From positions 96,753,417-96,817,416 of the forward strand of contig NC_077222.1 in assembly GCF_024763615.1 (NCBI RefSeq): a DNA stretch of 64,000 nucleotides. The letters run 5' to 3'. The notes below the pieces were generated by a model. That model worked only from the letters and a program-made list of their open reading frames with translations. It was not told the origin of the DNA and made no database searches. Shown in pieces: positions 24,201 through 36,200 of the stretch. This DNA comes from Phlebotomus papatasi. Taxonomy: Eukaryota; Arthropoda; Insecta; Diptera; Psychodidae. Both the position numbers and the translations under genes were made by a program. Numbering within the stretch: position 1 is the stretch's first letter; each line of letters begins with the position of its first letter.

Positions 24201-27200
24201 AATTGGGGGTAATTAAAAATAATTTTTTGACTTGTTAAAGTAAAAAAAAAATTAGGTGACCGTAACCTTTTTTGGGTGACGGGACACCCAATTTCCTTAA
24301 ATGTTAAAAAGGGCTTCATAATTTGACTTAGTAAATAAAAAGAAAATATTTTCAATGTACCGAAGATTTCAAAGCCAGAAATAAAACATTATTTTTTCAT
24401 TTTGATAATATTATATTCAAAGATTAATTTTATTGAAGATCTTAAGCATAAAAAGAACAATATTTTTAAAAACTATTTTTAAAAATCTTTATTCAAAAAT
24501 TTATCTTTTGGGAATTATTTTTTAGAGACCCTTGAGAAGTTTATTAATTTTCAAAAAAAAATAAAATAAAATAAAATAAATAAATAAATTTAATTTTTTA
24601 GCAAAGTTTTGTACAAAAATTACAATTTTTAACTGCTCGAACTCCAAGAGAAAGCAGTTTTAATTTGAATTATATTTTACCCTGTACATTAAATTAGTTG
24701 TCACTTGAAGAAAGTTGTAAAATTTCAAATCTGTCCATTGATTTTTTAAAAATTAAGACAACTTATTAAAAAAAGAACTCTTTAACAGTATAATAATGTC
24801 ATATGACAAATTTAAATTTTTTCAAGTAGAAAATTCATATGAACTAAACAAATATCGGATTCATATCAGTCACTAAGAACTTCATAGAGTCCTTTCAAAT
24901 GACCATTCAATGCTCACTAGCCTTTTATGGTTTTCTGATCCCGATTTCGTCATATGACATTGTCATATTGTTACAGAATTCCTCTACTGGGTATGATTTC
25001 TGAAATGGATGAGTTTTTCAAGAAGAAAATCACGGATTTTATATCGCCCTAAGTGAGTATTTCCTAAAGCTTTCACATGTTAGCTTTCGCGAAACTTTTT
25101 GAGCTTTTTTTCTCACGTGGAATCACCATCTCAGAATTCATACCCTGGGTGAACCTAATTGCAGAAATTATTCTAGTTTTCTACAAGATAGATAGTGTTT
25201 CTAGTCGAGTCGCTTTTTTTCAGATTAGATCTTAAGGAAGAACTCTTTATTTAATTTCCTTTTTTTCTTTTTTTCTTCTTCACTCTTTTTATTTATTTCT
25301 CTCGTCCGTTTTTTTTTCATTTTTCATCACAATTGCAAGATGGATAAAGGAATGTGCCCATGCTTGATACCATTGGAAGCTTCATAATGACTAAATTTTC
25401 TATGTTTCACAAACAATGGGAAAAGTGACCAGTTTTTAAAATATATTGCGGTGTCACGTTTATTGAGAAACATAGGAAAAAAATAGTCATTACGAAGCTT
25501 CCAATTGTATCAAGCATGGGCACTTCCCCTAAGCCTTATCTTTGTAATTAAACAAGTTATCAGAATTATAACTATTATTAAGAAGTTGTGCAACTAAAAA
25601 ATGATTTTTTTTCTTTTTCTAAATTCTTGCAAATTCTTGAAATAAGGCCTCTTTATGAACCATCGAGCTTGATTCCTAACACCACGAAACGTGACTAAAT
25701 CATTCAGGTCTTAAAGCTCCTGATTTTCAATGGGAAACCTAATGGAAGGTTATAAAATTTCAGTGGAAATGACTCAAATTGCAAGGGCCTTAACCCTTGG
25801 AAAAACGAGAGCTACTTAAAGCGAAATCTTCAGCATTGACCACAGACGAAGACTCTGTCCCAAATTCCTTTCCTGAGGGTGTTTTAAGGATTAAAGGGAG
25901 AATGAGAGTAAAAAAAAGGCATAAGAATTTGTAATTTACTGAACTTTATTTATAGGCTGTGGCCATGGTTACACCTACGATAAGCAGTGGTATGAGCGGA
26001 CAGCGGTGACACAACAGGATTGGGTATGCGACAAGGATCTTTATGTCACAAATACATTTGTGTTCAATCGTGTTGGAGAAGTTTTTGGGACGTTTATCTT
26101 TGGTCAACTCGGAGACACGTAAGCCAATTTCAATTTTGTTGTGCTGTTGACAATTTATAGCACTTTCCTCGTCTTTTGCCACCCCATTGCCAACATCCAT
26201 TGCCTCCATACACCAGAGAGATCCTCCTTGTCAGTTCTCTCCATGTGCTCCTTGAAGCTATCTCTCCCTCAAATGGAATTGCCAAAGTGGAAGTATGCGA
26301 CCATGTAAAGTGGCACACAAATATCCGGATCGGTGGTACAAACGACAAAGTATGTACACAAATGAAAGCTATACATCCTGGAAAGGGGTTACGAGAGGAA
26401 TGAGAAAGAGAAGAGGATTGTTGGAATCGGATTGATTTTCCAAAGTCGCTACTTTATTGAATGTTTGCATGTCAAATGAAAATGGAAAAGCCGCACAATT
26501 CCATTTCATTTTATTACAAATTTACGAGATATTTCCCAAGAAATTTAACCCCAGAGCACCCCAATCCCATGACAAAAATCATCCTCTACTCAAACAGTTA
26601 TATCTCTCTGGCATTAACACTTACCCTGAGTGGATTTCTTGAAATAAATTCAAATTATAAAAAAAGACCGTACGAGAGCCTCAATCATAATGTCAACCGT
26701 TGAATGCGTGACTTGTTCATATTTTCCTTTCCAAATTACCCCATTCGAGGATTTTCCGGAATACATTAACAATGAACGTGATTTCTTTTTCCTTTTTTTT
26801 ATAGAATTGGACGACGAATAATCTACTACATAAGTGTCATACTCACTATTTCTGGCCGAATGCTGTCCATTTTCACCTCATCGTCCTTCGTTATGTTCTC
26901 AATAGCTTCAGTTTTGGGCAGCTGTGCAGCAAATTCTGCCTTCCAGTCACCTCTAATTATCGCCATGGAGATGTCCAATGAGTTAGTATGACACAATTTC
27001 ATTAAATAAAGCTAACAAAAAGGGATTTGGACGGATATATTTAATGTGGAAATAAACTCAACAATATTGCCAATTTAGGAATATCAATATTAAAATTACA
27101 ATTATATAGCTTATGAATTTTAGCACGAGATTTCACCATAAATTGCATGCTGTGATTAATATAAAATTGTTAGTTAAATTTTATTTGTTATTTTTTAATT

Positions 27201-30200
27201 TAGCTTTTTGAAAATTAAATAGAAATTGGAAATGGAAAATTTAAAAATCAATGAGATAAATTAATTCGCGTATAAATAAATGAGAAATAGAGCTTTGCGG
27301 AGTGCTCAAACATTGATCAGATTAGTTTTGTGTACGTTATTAGGCGTTTCATACTAGAGACTTAATTAGTTAACTTTTTAAGAACTAGGAACTCCGGTGT
27401 CCCAAAACAAAAAAGTTATACGGCCTAGTTATAAGGTTTTACTCTGTAAGAAGTTAGAAAAAGTGATTTTTTCTGACCCCTAATTTTTACCATATCGTCC
27501 TTAAAGGGCTATTGATGAATGGGACACCGATGTCCCAAAAATAAAAGTTAAAAAAATAAAAGTCGAATTATTAAGACAAAATAAGTTTCTAGTCGAAACG
27601 TTGCTTTTGTTTTTCGGACACCGATACTACTCGTCCTTAAAGATTTAATACAGTTTCCTAAAGTCTTGAAATCTCAAAATTTAAACAATTTTACTCCTTT
27701 TATTCTAATGGATCATTTGCCTTTAAGACTTAATTCCAAATCAAAATTTTCCAAAGAGGCGTTCCTAAAAAAATTAAAGAATGTAATCCATATAATTAAA
27801 ACTTTAGTCTGAATTAAAAAAAAAGTTCTAGCTTTAAAAAATGCCCCAACTCGTGATTTTGCAATTAAAATTGTTGGTTAAATAACTGATTTGATGAAAA
27901 AAGTGCACCGGTTTACAAACAGATTTAAAATGATTCATAATTCACTTCAAATTTTGTTCAAAATCATTTGGAATTGCTTTAAACTAGTCCAAGACCAAGG
28001 TTTTTCTATTTGAATTGATAGTTTCGGCACTCGAATGGGAAACGCGCTTTTTTGACTCTATACAGGAATGAGGTCATTTATAACACTTTTATTTGATTTC
28101 TTATAATACTCACAATTTCTAGTTGGGAGTCTTAAGCGGTCTTCAGACTAGAGGCTTAGCCCAGTTCCCAAGGGTCTCAAATTCCTAAATGGCGAGTAAT
28201 TTCATTGTTTTTTGAGAGCCTTATAGGTCATTTATTTTTAATAAATCATATCCCAAATTAAATTTTTCTAAAAATCGTGATTGATAAGAAATTAGAGCAG
28301 TTAAACCATTTGACTAAGCCTTAGGTATGAAGCCCGTATTAGACTGAAACCTTTTGAGTTTGGGATAATAAAATTTAATGCGCAAAAATAGCGAAATATT
28401 CTTTTAGAAAAATAAAAACTATAAACCATCTTGGCATTCCTGGATTGATTTGAAGGGACCTAGGATCACTTCTTAGTTTTTAATGACACAAATGGATTTT
28501 TTCAATTTCAATTCAATTCAATTTATATATTTCTCCTCAATTAATGCTTGGTTGCGTCTGCCGCCGACTTACCACGACCGATCTCATCAGGTAAACGGCA
28601 GAAATCCTGAATCATAGATCGTATATGCCAGGATTTATGCAGTTTTACAATTTCAATCAGCTAGTCAAGAGCGCTGTCGTTGCGTAGGGAAAAGGGCAAC
28701 AGGAGCAAGCATATTGAGGGATTAGTGCCAGCTTGGCCAAAAAAAAAAAGGCACGTGTTGCTGACACTTGGATACATTAACCAATTTTTACCAGTTATTT
28801 TGAACTAACGATTTTGCTCTAACTTAAGGGGTTCTACGTGAGTCTTAAGCATATAAAAGCACTGCATTTAAACTACTCCCTTCGTCCCGAAAAAAGTCAT
28901 ACGTTTGCTAGTACATTTTATATGAAAGAATGTACGACTTTTTTGGGAGAGAGGGAATATTTTTTTTAAAATTTCCATTTAAAAATTTATCCTCTATGGG
29001 ATCGGATATTCGGAATTGGTTCATCTGAAATCCAAAAACCAAATACTTCTTGTTAGCTGATGATTTAAGTCAGTTCTTGAATTAAGGGTTGGAAAAAAAT
29101 TAAATTTGAATTTTTGGAAGGATTTTATGAAAAAGAATACCATTTCTGTTGTATTATACACCATGTTTCGCCTAGTAGAATAAGTTGTGATCAATTAAAC
29201 ATAAAATCCTTCGTTAAAGGATTCATCGGATTCGTTAATTCATCGGCTAACAGAAAATATTTGTGTTTTCGATTTCAGATCAACCTCCTCTGAAAAATCT
29301 TGTAGACGGAAAAATAAGTTTTTGTTTTAAGTCAAGGTCCTAGAGGCTGAACTTTTAAAATCTTTAAATGCAAATTTCAGAAAATATAGTTTAAATGTTG
29401 TACTTTCATCCACCTATCAGCTTCTTTTATATATTTTTTTATTGTCCTGAAAAATATATTGAGAAAATATATCATTTCTTTAGTCGTGTTGACCCATGTA
29501 ACTCCTTTAATAAGAAAATATGCTTTTCCAAACTATTACTCAAAAATTGCTTTTACTCTCTTTGCTGGCTTAAATGCGTCAGAAAAAGGTGAATTGGAGG
29601 CAATGAGTCATGTTCATGATTTTTACATCAGTCAATATTTTTGACAAATTTAATCTTTTGCCTTTTACCGCTCGTAACATGGAGTTACCATTTTGATTAA
29701 AAAATTTCTGGAGGGAAAATTTTTAAAGATTTTACTTCTTCTTTGAGATTCCTAAAAGGAACAACAGATTGATAGAACTTATGCACAAATATGTAATGTA
29801 AAAGCTATTGGTAGTTCTTGTAAGCAATATTTTTTTAAAAGTGTTCAAAAAACCAAAAATTTTTTTTTCAATCTTTTCTAACTTTGGATCTTTAACCCTT
29901 TAACTCTTTCGCGTCTTTAGGGTAATGTCATGACTCGGGGAAAAAATTTTTTTTTTGGGTATTTACATTAATTGAAATCTATCTGTTCGTGCACGACATC
30001 ATAATAGAAGGATGTAAGATTCTTGGCTCATTTTCTCAAGACTCCAGTTAGATTTCAATTAATGTAAATAGCCAAAAAGAAACTTTTTTCCCCGGGTCAT
30101 ATATGACCCTAAAGACGCGAAAGAGTTAAGGACGATTGGAACACCAGTGTCCCATAAAGAAAATAATTTTTCCTGACTACCTAAAGCTATTGTTTTCTTA

Positions 30201-33200
30201 TGTCTGTACATAATTGTGAAGTAGAAGGTTGAAGGAATCTAGAATATTTTTTGCAAGTCTCTAGTTATTTGGTATGTAGTAAATATTTAAGCTCAAAAAT
30301 GGCGAATTTTTAAATTCTCAAATTCATAATTGATTTTATTTATTTTTTATACTTCCAATTTTTTTAAGCAAACCCTTTTGACAATAAAAACTACAATACT
30401 CATACGTAATATTTTTCATTAAAGCGAAAAATATTATTCGTTGGTATTGTCAGAAAAATTACTTATATTTTTGAGCTATTTTTGTCCCTATCGTTAATAG
30501 AAGCACAAAATACACCGAATCAGACTTTGTTGGACTTTCCAAGGTTAAATGTAAGACGTATCATTGATTATGTTTCTCAGTTTAATTTTTATTGTTGATT
30601 TTCAGTCCGTAAAAAGTATCTCGTCGTTAAAGGGTTAAGGAAACTATGTGGGTTAGCTATGGTAAAAATTTTAAGCCGCCTTTTGTTTCAGCTAGCTGAA
30701 AGTCTATTTCGAGAACAAAAAGGCGAGACATTTTAAGATGCTTATTGTGCTGGACATACCTGCGACTTATGCCAAGAGACGGCTTAACGTAATTAGAATC
30801 AAAATACTGATTTGACTAAATTTTCATCAGTTTCCCACTAACTAAGCCGTTTCTCGGCTTAAGCTGAGAGATCATAATTAGTCAGAAACTAATGGAAATG
30901 TAATCTGATCATTATTTTGATTATAATTACGTTAAACCGTCTTTCGGCTTAAGTCCTAAGTGTGTCTAGGGTATAAGTCTGTGTAGGTCATAAAAGGGGG
31001 AGCCTGAATTAAAAGACCAAAGAATATTTGTTTTATTTTATTTTGAGATTTTTTCTCTTAAAAATAAGAAAAATCAAGTTTATTAATATTTCTGGCATAT
31101 AGAGTGCTTTATTTTTTTTGTAATTTCAAAATTATGGACTGATCAAAAGTTCACTAATTAAAAGTTCATAAGATGGATTAAGTCTGCCCTCTTAATCCAT
31201 CGTGGATTTAATTTTTATGCATGCAGTCTTCTACTTGAAATGATTCCATTACCATTTTAAATTCTTTATTGAAAATGCACAGTCTAGCTTTAATACAAAT
31301 TACCCAAAACCATTTTACAGGTATGTTGCATTTAGAGTTTTATGTAGAGGTGTACTATTGTACTCTAAGCCCTGTGTTTGAGCTGAAAATCGGGAGATGA
31401 ATGAAAATGATCTGCTCAACAATGCATTGTCCAGCAAATAAAATGCAAATTATGTTGGGGAAAATTTCCAAAATCCGTACTTTAATCCACCATCCCCTCT
31501 GTCCATGTCCACCCAATTGCCCAAAGCGGGATTTAATTTGTCTTGTTGATGTTTGCAGTGAAGCTCGAGCACAAATTGCTATGATGCAGAATGTTGGATG
31601 GACAGTTGGTCTGTGCATAATGCCTTTGGTGTTCTGGTGGGTCAGAGACTGGGTGTGGTTCATAGCGCTGACAACCGTGCCCTATGGGATATTTGCGCTC
31701 TTCCCCAAGTACATGATAGAATCTCCACGGTGGCTGGCCAACCGAGGCAGGTACAAGGATAGCGCTAAGCAGCTCAATAAAATAGGCAAAATCAATCGGA
31801 AGGATGTGGAGATTACGGAGAAACTGCTGGTTCAGATGCTACCGTCCACAGGTCATGAGAAGGTTTATGGCTTTGCATCGCTATTCTCTAGTTGGCGCCT
31901 AGCTAAAAATGCTAGTCTCCTGGTGATATGCTGGTCAATCTGTTGCATCGTTTATCTTTCGATTATTCTCAATATTTCACGCATGGGTGGCAATCCCTTC
32001 GTCAATTTTCTGTGGCAGAGTTTCATTGAGTTGCCAGCATCGGTGATTGGTCAAAAGATGGGCGATATCATCGGCAGGCGGTATACCAATGTAATTGGTT
32101 TTCTCTTGGCTGCTCTCGGATGCGTTCCAGTTATCTTCATGGTGAAAAGTAATAATAACCCCTATAGTTTTCCCCAAAATTGAATCTCTTGCGCATCATA
32201 TAATCTCTCTGGCTTTTTTGTATCCCACAGATACCGAATTAGACTTGTATGCAACATCATTCACGGTTTTTGTGAAATTCGCCATCACCATCAATTTTTT
32301 TGCTATTAATTTGCAATCGATGGAAACATATCCGACATGCCTGAGGCAAACTGGAATCTCTGTAAGTGCAATTATTGCCAATGGTCTCGGAGTTCTAGGT
32401 CCATACATCGTCTATCTGGTGAGTTTCATATATTCTGATAATATCGAATTAACAAGAACTAGGGCATGTCATCCATGCACAAATTCTATCGAATTCGGCG
32501 TACGAATAACAAATTTACATACTTTTAATTTTTTGGCCTCTCTTCCTAATCAACAGAGAACATTCGTAATAAAATTAAAAAGTTTTGTGTAGATTTCAAA
32601 ATCGTAACACAAACCAATGATTAAAAATTCTCAAAAAAATCCTTCTGTCCCGGATTCATCATGGTTATTGCAATATCTATTAAAAAACGTTATTTTACGT
32701 ATCATATTGATTCATATACGTCTGTTGATTCTCATTTAATTCATATCGATACAGTATACTGTACGTTCGAAACCTCTAAATAAAATAAAATAGGGCAAGG
32801 CGGTAATCCTTCAAGTATTGAATTTTTGTTTGTTATTTCTTGCAGCGAAAATTATATAGAACAGGATAGAATAGAATTTTAGAATATTTTCAGAAAGAAA
32901 AATTATAATTACATAGGGTAAGTGTGCCAAATTCCGGCCAGCTTGCGATTTCGGCCACCTTTTTTGTTCCTCGAATTTCCATGAACTTTTAGATTTTACG
33001 TACTCTAGAGATTATACAATGCAAAAGAATAACAAAAAATGTAGCTTCGACAAACGAGATGACGTGAAAAAGATATTGGAAGAATTCCCGAAGGGCAAGG
33101 AACTATGAGAATGAAGGTGGCCGAAATAGGGTACCAAAGCTATGTCTATATTTTTATTCATTTTAAAATGTATTAAGAATGATTTTAGAGTAAATAAAGA

Positions 33201-36200
33201 CGGTAAACTCTTTACAAGGTTCCAAGCAACACTCTTTCAGAAGAAAGAATAAAAAATATCAATTTGTATTTAAAATATTACATTTCAAACTTGAGACTTT
33301 GACGCTTCCATGCAACTATGCCGAAATTTGGCACACTTACCCTACACCTTCACTCCGAAGTGGCAGAAATTTTTCCTATCTCGACTGAGAAAAACCTGGA
33401 TGATTTGAGTGTCACTTGCTCTGATTGACGATTCTCTGTACTACATAAATAAAATTAGCATTGAACAAAAAGTTCGCAAAATTCTCGCAATAAACCAAAA
33501 TTCATGGATACCATGAACTGCCGGCTCAATTGTACGCACTATACCGTTTCCAAATCTCGCAACCTTGAGAGCAAGCGATTGCAGTGCACAATGCAATTGG
33601 TTAAGGTCGTGTAGAAAGTTAAGCCGAGCATGTGGCCTTAAATAACTTACAGTAGACTCTCTCAAATTCGTTCATATGGGACCGAAATGTCAGCCGAATT
33701 AGACAAAAATTCGGGCGACAAACTTTTTGAAATGCAACGATTTTTTATTCATGTGCATATAGATATTGAGTTTACACACTCATATATCGTAAATTGTATG
33801 GAAATCTCTCAATAATGCAAAATCACATCAAAACTAAGACAAACCATGCCAAAATTGAACATATTTGATTCATTTGATAATCATAATCAAACTTGAAAAA
33901 TGACAACAACCTCTTTTCAAATGTAATCGCTGCCCGAATAATTAAAAAGTAGTCCGATCGTAAAAGAGCCGAATTTGCGAGAGTCTACTGTAGTTGTTTT
34001 TTAATAAACTTTCTTTTTCTCAATAACGATATATTGTAAGTTGCCGGTGCCAAAGAACGATTTCCAAATGATAACTCATGAAACATTTTCCTGGAAGAAT
34101 TTGTAGCCCTATCTCTCCATTTTCTTTGTAATTACCGAGATATTCCTCAAATATCCTCGAATGTCCTTCATTTTCAGTTAAAGGCTTTGCATCATTTTGC
34201 CTCCATTACAGAAATATTCTTCTTACAAAAGATGGTACGATCCCCCCCCCCCCTCTCTGGCATGTGGTCTATGGAGCTGAAGAAAAAGCTCATTTTTACA
34301 TACAAAATGTACGGTAATTTCTCTGCATTTGCAACCGTTACGCGAAATAACTTAAAAGTGGGTACTGATCCATATGGAAGGATAAATATACTAGATTTCT
34401 GTCCAAATAACTGGTTCCTGTCGGCTCTGTGAGCTGAGTAAAAGAATTGGCTTCAAATAGCCCCATATAAAAGAGAGAACCTACCATGCAGGTAGCTAGG
34501 GTAGTTAAAGATCATAGGGTTGAAAAGGTACACACAGAAAAATAGAAAATTCTTAAACAGAAAAACCCAGGAATTTAATTTCAAATCCCATCCAATGAAT
34601 GCCAAATGGCCTAATTCTAAATCCTTTGATCATATAGTTTTAGTTGCAAATCTGTAGACATTTTTCATTTTCCAGCTAATGCTGAACTTAAGTTCCCGAT
34701 CTCTTAATTTGAAAGAGCTAGGGATTCTAGCTCATTTCTTTGGCTCAGAGCTTCTAAACTTAAACGCCTCGGGGATTCACGTCCAATTTAAGTTCCCAGG
34801 ATCTTATATATTCTTAAATTTAGAGTCAACATTTTTCTGTGTGTACCAATGCCAAAAAATTTTAACAAAATCTTCAGACTAAACATACAGACTATATATA
34901 AAGTTATGATTTGTTGTATTAAAATCTTTCTTGACTTATCCTTCACAAATTATTACTTAAAATGACCAACATAAGATAAACCGTTATTCTATAAAAATAA
35001 TTTTGTAAAAAAAATCGTTACATTTCTTAAACTCATATTTTATGCTCTGGTGATTTAATTAGAAACATACTTTTGTGATTAGTCCCGGAACAAAATTTGT
35101 TACCTTTGCCAATATCTAGAAAAATGGAAAATTCTTAAACAGAAACACCCAGGAATTAAATTTCAAATCCCATCCAATGAATGCCAATATGTCGTAATTC
35201 TAAATCCTTGATCATTTAGTTTTAGTTGCAATTTGCAAATTGTAGACATTTTTCATTTTCCAGCTAATGCAGAACTTAAGTTCCCGATCTCTTAACTTGA
35301 AAGAGCTAGGGATTCTAGCCCATTTCTTTCGCTTAGAGCTTCTAAACTTAAACGCCTCGGGGATTCACGTCCAATTTAAGTTTCCAGGATCTTATTATAT
35401 TCTTAAATTTAGAGTCAAAATTTTTCTGTGTGTATCGAATGGTATAGGTCTCATTGATGGCGAAAGGTTGAACCATTTTGGCCATTGTCTTTTCAACACT
35501 CATAAATACGCTCAGTCAGAACTAAATAATAACAATTTTAAGTGACTTATAAAGAAAATGAGAACTTTAGTGAAATTTAATTTTTGAAAACGTCTCCTAA
35601 AGAAAATTAAACTCGGGGGTATTTTTCTTGATTTTCTAAATGGGAATTTACCACAATAAACTTTTAAAGCTTTTGCTCTGATCTCTTCCCCAAAACTGAG
35701 GATAGCAATGAAAAGAGGGGTCAAAATGAGTTTAAACCTTCAGAAGAAATGTTTGTAAGACTGTAAGACTATAACTGGGGGCACTAAAGTAGTTTTAAGT
35801 AAATAAAAACTTTATTGCCGCAGTAAATGTTATGATGTTAGCTGCTACCCGTGAGGATAGGCATTGGCTACTAAAGGGTTAAAATTCTATATACAGTGCC
35901 CGCTTCGTAATCCGGATGATTGGGAGACAATTTGACAGATGTCCGCTTCGTAATCCGGATGGATTTTTTGAATTTGTTCAACGTCTTGAAAATATAATAC
36001 AAGGTTTTTTTCCGAGAATTAGAATAAAAGTTTTAAAGAAGTTTAAAAGGACAAAATTAGAGAATTCTATGCTATTATACTTCATTTATTGAACAAAAAC
36101 TTCACAGGATAATTCATTTTCATTGCTGAACACACATGCATACATAACCTCAAAATGATTTTAAAGGTAACCGTCGATAACTCGTCCGGATTACGACGAT

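Larger units (their letters stand above)
19029..25955 (+). other. Transporter intron 2 (6.9 kb)
   Basis: No other gene supported; frames at 20799-21124 and 21324-21841 carry no recognisable domain. It holds the elements at 19039-20836, 22081-22473, 22674-22889, 23271-23452 and 25345-25532, plus a TTAACCC(T) remnant near 24176-24305. Confidence 0.65.
26982..31558 (+). other. Transporter intron 4 (4.6 kb)
   Basis: Contains a decayed TTAA-type remnant at about 27378-27650 (phrases GGTGTCCCAAAA and CGTCCTTAAAG), elements at 28137-28335, 28876-28957, 29896-30634 and 30748-30971, and a unique segment at about 28500-28740 beginning with (TTCAA)n that may be a decayed retroelement. No other gene. 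Confidence 0.6.

Noticed and set aside
31355..31663. Minus-strand frame opposite transporter exon 5
   Set aside because: Shadow of the plus-strand coding exon and its intron.
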